Of a stretch of 64,000 bases of DNA, positions 40,055-51,163 are shown one piece after another (the stretch's first letter is position 1; each line of letters begins with the position of its first letter). Made by a program: the position numbers and the translations under genes. Origin of the DNA: Streptomyces rapamycinicus NRRL 5491 (lineage in GTDB: Bacteria; Actinomycetota; Actinomycetes; Streptomycetales; Streptomycetaceae). The stretch lies in the NCBI RefSeq assembly GCF_024298965.1, contig NZ_CP085193.1, forward strand, positions 10,478,001 through 10,542,000, given 5' to 3'. The notes beneath the pieces were generated by a model that had not been told where the DNA came from, did no database searches, and saw nothing but the letters and a program-made list of their open reading frames with translations.

Positions 40055-42505
40055 ATGGGCACAATCCTGGAGCCGGCACGACCGCACCACACCGGATCGG
40101 GGGACACGGTGCCATCGACCATGCGTACGGACACACCGGCCGACGCGTCGGAACAGGCCATGACGGCCCGCAAGGGCGGGGCGCCACCACCCGATCTCGA
40201 ACTCCTCGTCCACGGGGTGGGCGGCACCACCCCCGAGGAGATGCTGGGCGATCCGCGCACCAGCCTGGTCACCGGCGACGAGACCGCGGCGGTCTACCGC
40301 AGGGCGGACGACATCGACGCCGAGCAGCGCCCGCCGGAGGACCGCGAGGGCCCGGACCGCGACGGCCCGATCCGCGAGGCGTACGTCTGGTGCAACCTCA
40401 CCTCGGGCAACAGCTCCCGCGCCCTGTGGCTGCTTTTACTGCCGTTCATGGTCGCCAACCTCGCCCACTGGATGCGGCCCCCGGCCGACCGGCGCGAGCG
40501 GACCGTGCGCACCTACGGCCTGCTCGTCCGGCTCGTGGCGCTCACCCTGACCGTGCTGCTGATCGCCGGGGCCTGCGAGGTGGCCCTGGACCTGGTCGCC
40601 TGGCAGTGCGCCGGTTCGGCCGACTGCGCCGGGGGCAAGTCCTGGCTCGGCTTCCTGTCCCCGGAGAACCACGGCTGGTGGAGCCAGCCCGGCCGCAGGC
40701 TCGCCCTCGCCGCGGTGCTGCCCGGCGCGCTCACCGGACTGCTGTGGTACCTGTCCAACCGCACCTGGAGCGCGTACGAGGCCTCCCCGCCGCTGGAGCG
40801 CCCCGTCGACGAGTCCGCCCCCGAGGCGGGCAACCGCCCCGCGCTGTGCCTGCCCGGCTTCTGGTACGGCCGCAGGATCGTCGCCCGGCTGCGCGCCGCG
40901 CACACCGCCGCGGGCTTCCTCACCATCGCGGCGGGCCTGACCCTGCCCACCACCACCTACGACCGCGAACCGGGCGGCAGCGGGCTGCACGACACCGCGG
41001 GCTGGGCGCTGCTCACGCTGCTCTGCGCGTGCGCGGTCACGGTGGTGGCCGTGGTGTGCTACCGCGGCCGCAGCGAGTCCAAGGTCGACGGCGAGCTTGA
41101 CCGCCTCACCATCACCGCGCTGCCCGGTGCGGCCCTCGCGGTGCTTGCCCTCTCCGTCCTGTACGCCGGCTGGTCCCGCCCGGGCTGGGTCTCCACCGGC
41201 CAGCTGCCGGGCAACGAGGCGTTCTGCGCCATCGCCATAGGGGAGGGCGCGCTGATCGTGGCCATGGCGGTGTGCGCCCTGGTCCTGCACCGGGCCGCGC
41301 CCGGCCGCACCCCGCTGTACGGGCTCGCCGGACCCGCGGTCGCCGTGCTCGCCTGCGGGCTCGGCGCGGTGCTGGCGGGCGGTGTCGGCCAGCGCTTCGC
41401 CGACTGGCTGGACGGCGGCGGCACCCCGGGTGAGGGGCCGGGGACAGCGCCGCCGGTGCTGCTGACCTGGCTGGCCACGGCCATCCCCGCGCTGCTGCTG
41501 GTCCTGGTCGTCCTGCTGGTGATCTTCACCGTAAGGGTGTGGCGGGTGCGCAACCGGCTGCTGCCGACCATCATGGACGGCTACCCGGGGGAGCGGCCCG
41601 ACGCCGTGCGGACCCGGCGGATCGCGGGCACGATCGCCCGCGCGGGACTCACCGACTCCGCCCCCTGGATCGTCGGCCCCGTCGCGCTGCTCACCCTGCT
41701 GTTCGGCGCCCTGGCCGTCACCGCGGCCTGGGTCACCCACGAGGTGCCGGGGCGGGCCGCCGACGGCGCGCCCGGAGCCGTGGACGCCGCCGCCCAGACC
41801 GCGCAGGCGCTGGGCTCCTGGCTGATGGGGCTGGCCTTCCTGATGCTGGTCACCTGGGCCCGCCGCGCCTACCGCAGCCCCTCCGCGCGCCGCACCATCG
41901 GCATCCTGTGGGACGTGGGCACCTTCTGGCCGCGCGCCGCCCACCCCTTCGCGCCGCCGTGCTACGCCGAGCGGGCGGTACCCGATCTCACCTGGCGGAT
42001 GGAGACCTGGACCCGCCGGCACGGCGGCCGGCTGGTCATCTCCGGCCACTCCCAGGGCAGTGTGCTGGCCGCCGCCGCGGTCTGGCAGGTGGACCACCGC
42101 ACCCGCGGCCAGGTCGCGCTGCTCACCTACGGCTCACCGCTGGAGCGGCTCTACGGACGCTGGTTCCCCGCCTACTTCGGGCCCACCCAGCTGCTCTCGC
42201 TCCACGGCGAGGTGCGCTGCTGGCGCAATCTGTGGCGCTACACCGACCCGATCGGCGGCCCCATCAAGCTGCCCGACGGCAGCGGGCCCGAGGTCGACTG
42301 CGGCGCGCTCAAGGACCCGCTGGCCTACGGCCGTACGACCGAACACCCGCTGCCCGCGCCGATCCTGGGACACGGCGACTACCAGGCCGACCCCGTCTTC
42401 GACCGGGAGCGGGCCGGGCTGCTGGCCCGGCTCCCGGAGCAGACGCCGCCACCGGCGGAGGAGGAGGCCGTCGGTCAGATGAGCTCCGGCAGGTCCTCGG
42501 GGTAG
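40055..42505 (+). CDS. Large integral membrane protein with GHSQGS lipase-like motif
   Basis: 816 residues. The N-terminal cytoplasmic part begins PDLELLVHGVGGTTPEEMLGDP, like an alpha/beta-hydrolase oxyanion strand. About ten hydrophobic helices fill residues 115-620, and a C-terminal soluble part contains the nucleophile elbow VISGHSQGSVLAAAAVW, then LLTYGSPLERLYGRWFP. It resembles a lipase whose fold is interrupted by a membrane unit. ATG 40055 has GGAAGG 7 nt upstream; the longer open frame to 39536 is antisense to deoR. Its last 31 bp overlap the end of the convergent beta-helix/AAA+ gene. Confidence 0.78.
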   Translation: MGTILEPARPHHTGSGDTVPSTMRTDTPADASEQAMTARKGGAPPPDLELLVHGVGGTTPEEMLGDPRTSLVTGDETAAVYRRADDIDAEQRPPEDREGPDRDGPIREAYVWCNLTSGNSSRALWLLLLPFMVANLAHWMRPPADRRERTVRTYGLLVRLVALTLTVLLIAGACEVALDLVAWQCAGSADCAGGKSWLGFLSPENHGWWSQPGRRLALAAVLPGALTGLLWYLSNRTWSAYEASPPLERPVDESAPEAGNRPALCLPGFWYGRRIVARLRAAHTAAGFLTIAAGLTLPTTTYDREPGGSGLHDTAGWALLTLLCACAVTVVAVVCYRGRSESKVDGELDRLTITALPGAALAVLALSVLYAGWSRPGWVSTGQLPGNEAFCAIAIGEGALIVAMAVCALVLHRAAPGRTPLYGLAGPAVAVLACGLGAVLAGGVGQRFADWLDGGGTPGEGPGTAPPVLLTWLATAIPALLLVLVVLLVIFTVRVWRVRNRLLPTIMDGYPGERPDAVRTRRIAGTIARAGLTDSAPWIVGPVALLTLLFGALAVTAAWVTHEVPGRAADGAPGAVDAAAQTAQALGSWLMGLAFLMLVTWARRAYRSPSARRTIGILWDVGTFWPRAAHPFAPPCYAERAVPDLTWRMETWTRRHGGRLVISGHSQGSVLAAAAVWQVDHRTRGQVALLTYGSPLERLYGRWFPAYFGPTQLLSLHGEVRCWRNLWRYTDPIGGPIKLPDGSGPEVDCGALKDPLAYGRTTEHPLPAPILGHGDYQADPVFDRERAGLLARLPEQTPPPAEEEAVGQMSSGRSSG

Positions 42506-44910
42506 AGCAGCGTGAGGTCGTCCGTGGTCGGGTCGCTCAGCTGGGCGACCCGACCCGCGTGCCGCTCCACCATCGCCTCGAAGGTCTGCCGGGCGGTGCG
42601 GCCGTTACCGAACGCCGGGCCCTTCGGAAGCGCCGTGAAGTACTTCAGCAGCCCCTCCGACGCACCCTCGCCGATCCGGTACTCATGCTCCTCGGCCTGC
42701 TGCTCCACGATCCGCAGCAGCTCCTCCGGGCTGTAGTCGCCGAAGGTGATGGTGCGCGAGAAACGGGAGGCCACACCGGGGTTGACGGACAGGAAGCGCT
42801 CCATCTCCGCCGTGTACCCCGCGACGATGACCACGACCGAGTCCCGGTGGTCCTCCATCAGCTTGACCAGCGTGTCTATGGCCTCCCGGCCGAAGTCCCG
42901 GCCGGAGTCCTCCGGGGAGAGGGCGTACGCCTCGTCGATGAACAGCACCCCGCCGCGCGCCCGGTCGAACGCCTCCTGGGTGCGGATGGCCGTGGAGCCG
43001 ATGTGCTCACCGACCAGGTCCACCCGGGAGACCTCCACCAGATGGCCGCGCTCCAGCACCCCGAGGGAGGCCAGGATCTCCCCGTAGAGCCGGGCCACCG
43101 TCGTCTTACCGGTGCCGGGGGAGCCGGTGAAGACCAGATGGCGGCGGACGGAGGCGGCCTTGAGCCCGGCCTCCTGACGCCGCCGGCCCACCTCGATCAT
43201 GTCGGTGAGGGCCCGCACCTCGCGCTTGACGCTCTCCAGCCCGACCAGCGCGTCCAGCTCGCCCAGCACCGCCGTGGACGGGCGGACGGCGACCGGGGGC
43301 TCGGCGGCGGGCGCGGAGGTCTGGGCGGCCCGCTGCGCCGGGACGCCGCCCAGCAGCCCGCCCGTCGAGACGGTCTCCACGGCGGGCGCGGTGATCTGGG
43401 GCTGGGCGGGCGCGCCCGGGGAGCCCAGCGCCGTGGTGGCGCTCTCGTCGCTGGTGCAGTCCTCGACGATCGGACCCGCCTCGGAGAACTCGTAGCCCCC
43501 GCGCGCACAGCGCTCCGTACGGCACCGGGTCAGCGTGGTGCGGCAGCCGTCGATGATGTGGAAGCCATAGCCCCCGCTGCCGGTCACCCGGCAGCCGGTG
43601 AAGGTGCCGCGGCCCTCGGCGGAGACGTAGAACCCGGCCTCCGTCGGCCCGGAGACCGTGGTGCGCTCGACCGTCGGATCGGCGCCCTTGGTGACGATCA
43701 CTCCGGTGGCCGCGCCGTCTATGGTGCAGTTGGCGAGCGTGCCGCCGCTGCCGTGGTCGCGGAACCACGCCCCGGTGGCCGCCTCCCGGATGCGGCAGTC
43801 GTCGAGCTGGACGATGGCCCCGTCGCTGACCGAGACCGCGGTGGAGCGCACCTGGGACAGATCGCTGTCGACCACGTCGACCCGCGACCCCCGGTCCAGG
43901 ACGAACAGCGCGTCCGGCACCTCGCGCACCCGGCACGAGTCGAGCACCGCGGTGGCCCCGTCGCTCACCCACACCGCCGGATAGTCGCCGGTGCTCTCGT
44001 GCAGCTCGCACTGGTTGGCGTCCACCCGGGTGCCCGGATCCCACACCGACAGCCCGTTGCGCCCGAACCGGCGCACCGTGGAGCGGGTCAGCGTCAGCAC
44101 CGAACGCGACCTCAGGTCGATCGCGTTCTCCGGGACGTCATGGATCTCGCAGTCGGCGAGCGTGAGCACCGCGTCCGTGTCCAGGTTGACCCCGTCGCCC
44201 GTCGTACGGTGCACCCGGCAGTCGGTCAGATTCCCCGTCGCACGCCCGGAGACCTGCACCCCGGCGCCCCGGATCTCATACACCTCACAGCCGACGGCCT
44301 CCAGCGAGGAGCCCTCGCCGGTCAGCGAGAACCCCGCGCCGGACGCGTGGTGCACCCGGCAGCGGTCCAGGCGCGGGCGGGCGCCGCCGCGCACCGCCAC
44401 CCCGGACTGCCCGGCGGCCACCACCTCGCACTCCTCGAACACCCCGCCCGCGCCGTCCAGCACGCTGAGCCCGACGCCCGCGGGGTTGTCCACGGTGCAG
44501 CGCCGCACGGTCGGGCGGGCGCCGCCGCGCACCTCGATGCCGACCGCCGAGCGCGTGGCCACCCGTACGTCCGTCAGCTCCGGGGTGGCGTCCTCGATCA
44601 GCAGCGCGGGGGCGGCCGAGTCCTGGCCCTCGACATGCAGATCCTGGACCACGGCGGAGGCCCGTATCGTCAGCGCGACTCCGTCCACCGGCGCGATCCG
44701 CACCGAACCGCGTGCCGAGCCCTCGGGCCCGCGCAGGGTGACGGCCCGGCCCACCACCAGATTCTCGCGGTAGGTGCCGGGCGAGATGGAGAGCACGTCA
44801 CCGTCCCCGGCGGCCTCCAGGGCCGCCGTGAGGGAGGCGTACTCTCCGGTGCGGCGCCGCCACCGAGACGTTCCGCTGTGCGTCACCTGGACGACCGAGC
44901 CCTGTGCCAT
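42475..44910 (-). CDS. Right-handed beta-helix / CbxX-type AAA+ ATPase fusion
   Basis: 811 residues. Residues about 15-500 form a right-handed parallel beta-helix, visible as regularly spaced turns such as GVGLSVLDGAGGVFEECEV of about 22-25 residues. A Pro/Ala linker follows, then a CbxX/CfxQ (SpoVK, EccA-like) AAA+ domain with Walker A GSPGTGKTT (about 594-602), Walker B VLFIDEAYALSPEDSG and the RFSRTITF arginine-finger segment. EccA-like ATPases act in type VII secretion, SpoVK in sporulation. The beta-helix probably recognises a substrate or polymer. No secretion genes are adjacent. Confidence 0.88.
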   Translation of the reverse strand: MAQGSVVQVTHSGTSRWRRRTGEYASLTAALEAAGDGDVLSISPGTYRENLVVGRAVTLRGPEGSARGSVRIAPVDGVALTIRASAVVQDLHVEGQDSAAPALLIEDATPELTDVRVATRSAVGIEVRGGARPTVRRCTVDNPAGVGLSVLDGAGGVFEECEVVAAGQSGVAVRGGARPRLDRCRVHHASGAGFSLTGEGSSLEAVGCEVYEIRGAGVQVSGRATGNLTDCRVHRTTGDGVNLDTDAVLTLADCEIHDVPENAIDLRSRSVLTLTRSTVRRFGRNGLSVWDPGTRVDANQCELHESTGDYPAVWVSDGATAVLDSCRVREVPDALFVLDRGSRVDVVDSDLSQVRSTAVSVSDGAIVQLDDCRIREAATGAWFRDHGSGGTLANCTIDGAATGVIVTKGADPTVERTTVSGPTEAGFYVSAEGRGTFTGCRVTGSGGYGFHIIDGCRTTLTRCRTERCARGGYEFSEAGPIVEDCTSDESATTALGSPGAPAQPQITAPAVETVSTGGLLGGVPAQRAAQTSAPAAEPPVAVRPSTAVLGELDALVGLESVKREVRALTDMIEVGRRRQEAGLKAASVRRHLVFTGSPGTGKTTVARLYGEILASLGVLERGHLVEVSRVDLVGEHIGSTAIRTQEAFDRARGGVLFIDEAYALSPEDSGRDFGREAIDTLVKLMEDHRDSVVVIVAGYTAEMERFLSVNPGVASRFSRTITFGDYSPEELLRIVEQQAEEHEYRIGEGASEGLLKYFTALPKGPAFGNGRTARQTFEAMVERHAGRVAQLSDPTTDDLTLLYPEDLPELI

Positions 44911-45101
44911 GGTGCTGCTGTGCCCCCACCTCGTGCGTTGCCGGTGTGCGCGCCTGACCGCCGCTGCTGACTGCCGCTGCGCATATGGAATGCCCCACCG
45001 TAGCGTGCGCGAGGCGCCATGAGTTGACGTGGCTGTGGAGCACGGGGGGAGTTGTGTGTTCGTATGACAACTCCCGGCCGGGCGGTGCCCGCTCGCACAG
45101 G

Positions 45102-45704
45102 TCAGCTGTCGGCGTCCGCCCGTCCCCAGTCCTGACCGGCCCGCTCCCAGGCGATGCCCCACTGTGTGTAGCGCCGGCGCATGAGCCGCCATACGACCAG
45201 CCGCCGGGCGCCGTCCACCAGGACCACCGTCACCCCGGCCGCGCCGATTCCGGCCAGCACGGCGTGGGTGGCGGCCGTCGCGGTGTCCAGCGGGCGGCCC
45301 ACCGGGCTGCCGTGGTCGTCGGTCCAGATCCGGAACCGCTCACCGGGATCCGCGCCGGGATGAGCACCCAGCGTGCCCTCGTGTCTGCTGCCGTCCGGCC
45401 CCGTCCAGCGGGCGAGGACGCGGCGATGGGCGTCCCTCGCGGAAGCGGTCTCGGGATCGGAGTCGATGGGTGGATGCGGCAGCACCTTCACCACGGTGGC
45501 CGAGAGCGGATGGCGCTCGGCGCGCTGCTTCTGCGCGGCCTTCATCAGCGCCCCGTGTGCCAGGGACCCCGACGTCCAGCCGACGGCGGGGGCGACGAGC
45601 AGGATGAGCACCGCGGCGACCAGCGCCGCGCACGCCTCCAGCACGTCCGTCTTACGGCGCAGCGGGTTGCGCCGCCAGCGCCACAGCCCCCAGATCATTC
45701 GCAT
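45102..45704 (-). CDS. Rv1733c-like membrane protein
   Basis: 200 residues with two membrane helices (about 24-45 and 148-170) flanking an extracytoplasmic domain. The opening WGLWRWRRNPLRRKTDVLEA is the signature of the mycobacterial Rv1733c family, a member of the dormancy DosR regulon. It lies just downstream, on the same strand, of a GAF-type sensor kinase similar to DosS/OsdK. The function is unknown; membership in the same stress response is plausible. Confidence 0.8.
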   Translation of the reverse strand: MRMIWGLWRWRRNPLRRKTDVLEACAALVAAVLILLVAPAVGWTSGSLAHGALMKAAQKQRAERHPLSATVVKVLPHPPIDSDPETASARDAHRRVLARWTGPDGSRHEGTLGAHPGADPGERFRIWTDDHGSPVGRPLDTATAATHAVLAGIGAAGVTVVLVDGARRLVVWRLMRRRYTQWGIAWERAGQDWGRADADS

Positions 45705-45784
45705 GGATCACATACCCCCTTCCCCATTCGTGAGTACCGCATGGCGGGCCGGATATGCGCGTATTCGGCGGAGAGAGAGCAATA

Positions 45785-48707
<2,923 letters not shown>

Positions 48708-48798
48708 CGCCTCTCCTGCCGGCACCTGGGAATGTCCCTTCCCATTGTCCCGCCGATTGTCCCGCCGAAGCGGTCGCCGAGGGAGCCCGGCGGCTCAC

Positions 48799-49263
48799 TC
48801 AGCGCAGCCGCATGGCCAGCGTCACCACGGCGCCCACCGCCCCCGCGCTGATCACCAGCCGGTCGGTGACCAGCTGGGTCAGCCACAGCCCGCGGCCGCT
48901 GGTCGCGCCGTCCAGCCCCGGCAGGATCCGCGGGATGACGTCCTCGGAGAAGCCGGGCCCGGAGTCGCTGATCCGGCACTCCAGTTCGTCGCCGATCCGC
49001 CGCAGCAGCAGGGATCCGGTGCCGCCCGCGTGCTCGATGGCGTTGTTGGCGATCTCGTCCACGGCCAGCACGAAGTCCCCGCGGCGGGTCTCGCTGAGCC
49101 CGGCCCAGGCCGCGCACTCCTCGACCTGCACCCGCAGCCGGGGCAGCTCATCGGCGGTGAAATGACGGTGGAGCAGGTGTTCTCCGGCTCGATCGGCGGA
49201 CCGACGACGAGGGTCGGCTAGCACCAGTGCCTCCCGTTTGGTGACGAGTACGAGCGACAACAC
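48799..49263 (-). CDS. RsbW-like anti-sigma/serine kinase domain protein
   Basis: 154 residues, GHKL ATPase fold: N-box DFVLAVDEIANNAIEHAGG, D-box SDSGPGF, G-box TSGRGLWLTQLV. Such proteins bind and inhibit sigma factors or phosphorylate STAS antagonists. GTG 49263 is the only reasonable start. It is the first gene of the minus-strand half of the stress module, divergent from the cyclic-nucleotide-binding gene, with a 30-bp palindrome in the intervening region. Confidence 0.85.
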   Translation of the reverse strand: MLSLVLVTKREALVLADPRRRSADRAGEHLLHRHFTADELPRLRVQVEECAAWAGLSETRRGDFVLAVDEIANNAIEHAGGTGSLLLRRIGDELECRISDSGPGFSEDVIPRILPGLDGATSGRGLWLTQLVTDRLVISAGAVGAVVTLAMRLR

Positions 49264-49368
49264 AGGGTCGGTGAAGCAGCCGAGGGTACGGGGAGCGGCA
49301 TCTCATTGGGCACGACGACCACGAATGACGTGTCATATCGGAAACGTGACTGAAAATGGGTAAGGGTG

Positions 49369-49398
49369 AAGCGATACCCGATCGACGGTGTATCGCTT
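49369..49398. promoter_or_regulatory. Long inverted repeat in the divergent stress-module promoter
   Basis: Perfect 9-bp arms AAGCGATAC and GTATCGCTT separated by 12 nt, 86-115 bp upstream of the cyclic-nucleotide-binding gene and about 106 bp upstream of the RsbW-like gene. Candidate dimeric regulator site. Confidence 0.55.
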
Positions 49399-49483
49399 TG
49401 GATCGGCTGCCTCTCGTATCCACAGCTCGTTCGCTCAGAGACGCCGAGGGGCGAGGGGGGAGAGGAGACGGCAGAGTGAGGTC

Positions 49484-49933
49484 ATGATGGGACTGCTGAG
49501 CGCGCTGAAGACCGAACACCGTGAGCGGCTGATGGCGCTCGCCCACGATGTGTCCTTCCCCTCGGGCGGCCGCATCTTCGAGGAAGGCCGTAAGGCCGAC
49601 CGCTTCTGGATCATCCGGACCGGCGCGGTCACCCTCGATCTGCATGTCCCGGGGCGGCGGGCCGCGGTGATCGAAACCCTCGGCCCCGGAGAGCTCATCG
49701 GCTGGTCCTGGCTCTTCCCGCCGGACACCTGGCACCTGGGCGCGGAAGCGCTCAGCCCGGTGCGCGCACACGAGTTCAACGCCGAGGCGGTGCGCCGGCT
49801 GTGCGACGAGGACCCGGAACTCGGCTACGCCCTCGCGCTGGCCTGCGCCCAGGTGATCGGGCGGCGGCTGCAGAGCGCCCGCACCCGGCTGCTGGACCTG
49901 TACGGACCCTACGCGGGCGGGATCTCGCCATGA
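49484..49933 (+). CDS. Cyclic-nucleotide-binding domain protein (Crp-like, no HTH)
   Basis: 149 residues, essentially one cNMP-binding domain: FPSGGRIFEEGRKADRFWIIRTGAVTLDLHVPGRRAAVIETLGPGELIGWSWLFPP shows the beta-roll and the phosphate-binding region, though the canonical RxS is not obvious. There is no helix-turn-helix, so it is not a transcription factor by itself. ATG 49484 or 49487 is used (GAGG upstream). Such proteins accompany Usp genes in Osd-type clusters. Its stop overlaps a 24-codon ORF (49930-50004). Confidence 0.82.
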   Translation: MMGLLSALKTEHRERLMALAHDVSFPSGGRIFEEGRKADRFWIIRTGAVTLDLHVPGRRAAVIETLGPGELIGWSWLFPPDTWHLGAEALSPVRAHEFNAEAVRRLCDEDPELGYALALACAQVIGRRLQSARTRLLDLYGPYAGGISP

Positions 49934-49962
49934 CCGGGCCGGAAGGCGCGGCGGGCGGCCCG

Positions 49963-49978
49963 GGGGCCGAATGGCCCC
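49963..49978. promoter_or_regulatory. GC palindrome upstream of the response regulator
   Basis: Perfect GGGGCC-GAAT-GGCCCC, 79 bp before the regulator start. A near-identical site (GGGCC-GAAC-GGCCC) lies at 51032-51045 on the other side of the gene. Candidate autoregulatory sites. Confidence 0.5.
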
Positions 49979-50056
49979 TTACGCTGCCCTGCGCCAGAAC
50001 GTAAAGCTGGGCAGCCGGATCGCGACCGGCGACCCGCGCGCCATGGAGGAGAGGCC

Positions 50057-50749
50057 GTGCCCCAGACAGCCGACCCCGACGGCCCCATCGGGGTCTTCCT
50101 GCTCGACGACCACGAGGTGGTGCGGCGCGGACTGCGTGATCTGCTCGACGCCGAATCCGATCTGAAGGTGGTCGGCGAGGCGGCCAACGCCCGCGAGGCC
50201 ATCGCCCGCGCCCCCGCCGTACGGCCACACGTCGCGGTGCTCGACGTACGGCTCGGCTCCTCGGGCGAGGGCGGGGACCACGAAGGGATCGAGGTCTGCC
50301 GGGAGTTGCGGGCCCGGCTCCCCGACCTCGCCTGTCTGATGCTGACGTCCTTCGACGACGACGAGGCGCTGTTCGACGCCATCATGGCCGGGGCCGCGGG
50401 CTATGTGCTCAAGCAGATCAACGGGTCCGACCTGGTGTCCGCGGTGCGCACCGTGGCCGAAGGCCGCTCCATGCTGGACCCCGGCGCCACCTCCCGGGTG
50501 ATGGCCCGGCTGCGCGGCCCCGCGCCGAGCGGGCCCGTGGAGCTGGAGAAGCTGTCCCCGCGGGAGCGGGAGATCCTCCAGCTCATCGGCGACGGGCTGA
50601 CCAACCGGCAGATCGCAGAGCGGCTGTTCCTGGCCGAGAAGACCGTCAAGAACCGCATCTCCTCGATCCTGTCCAAGCTGGGCGTGGGACGGCGGATCCA
50701 GGCCGCGGTGATCGCCGAGCGGATCAAGGAGCGCGAAGCGGGTCAGTGA
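50057..50749 (+). CDS. Response regulator, LuxR/NarL family (DosR/OsdR-like)
   Basis: 230 residues. Receiver with DD (17-18) and phospho-Asp63 in VAVLDVRLG, followed by the short Gly-rich insert GSSGEGGDHEG typical of DosR-type receivers; LKQINGSD carries the conserved Lys. The C-terminal LuxR helix-turn-helix is LSPREREILQLIGDGLTNRQIAERLFLAEKTVKNRISSIL, close to mycobacterial DosR in the recognition-helix region. GTG 50057 follows GGAGAGG. It is the likely partner of the GAF-GAF kinase at 45785-47542. Confidence 0.9.
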   Translation: MPQTADPDGPIGVFLLDDHEVVRRGLRDLLDAESDLKVVGEAANAREAIARAPAVRPHVAVLDVRLGSSGEGGDHEGIEVCRELRARLPDLACLMLTSFDDDEALFDAIMAGAAGYVLKQINGSDLVSAVRTVAEGRSMLDPGATSRVMARLRGPAPSGPVELEKLSPREREILQLIGDGLTNRQIAERLFLAEKTVKNRISSILSKLGVGRRIQAAVIAERIKEREAGQ

Positions 50750-50767
50750 GCCCGTGGGCGATGCCCG

Positions 50768-50794
50768 GTAAGGGTGTCCGGATGACACCCTTAC
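50768..50794 (+). terminator. Terminator after the response regulator
   Basis: Perfect 11-bp stem GTAAGGGTGTC / GACACCCTTAC, 5-nt loop, 19 bp after the stop codon. Confidence 0.75.
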
Positions 50795-50859
50795 GGTGGC
50801 CGTCACGGTGACCGCGTGCGTCTCGTACGGTGGCCGTCACGCTGAACACGTGCGTTTCG
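50792..50859. repeat. 34-bp tandem duplication
   Basis: Two copies beginning TACGGTGGCCGTCACG (50792 and 50826) with a few differences, directly after the terminator. The remainder of the gap up to 51083 holds only the palindrome at 51032-51045; no convincing gene. Confidence 0.75.
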
Positions 50860-51031
50860 CGCGGAGCGCGAGACCGGTCCCCTCCCGGCCCCGCGCCCCA
50901 CGCCGAACGGGACGGGACCGGTCGACATGCTCATCACCACAGTGGAGTGAGAGCCCGGCCCGCCCCCGGTGGTGGAGTTGGCTCGCGGAACTGCTCGGTC
51001 CAGCATCGCGGTGCGCCCCGCCGCCGGGTAG

Positions 51032-51045
51032 GGGCCGAACGGCCC
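51032..51045. promoter_or_regulatory. GC palindrome similar to the site at 49963
   Basis: Perfect GGGCC-GAAC-GGCCC in the 414-bp gap between the response regulator and the DUF6643-like gene. Confidence 0.4.
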
Positions 51046-51083
51046 TCATAAATCGGGCGCGAACGGTCCTCACAACGAATCAG

Positions 51084-51145
51084 GGGCCGGACGGGGATAC
51101 CCCATCCGGCCCGGACCTTCCCGCGACCGGGCACTGCCCGGTCGC
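51084..51145 (-). terminator. Double hairpin terminator
   Basis: Two stems: GGGCCGGA...TCCGGCCC with inner GGGG/CCCC (51084-51112) and GCGACCGGGC-ACT-GCCCGGTCGC (51123-51145). They lie 19 bp beyond the stop of the minus-strand DUF6643-like gene. Confidence 0.7.
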
Positions 51146-51163
51146 ATCACCTCCCGACGTGTG

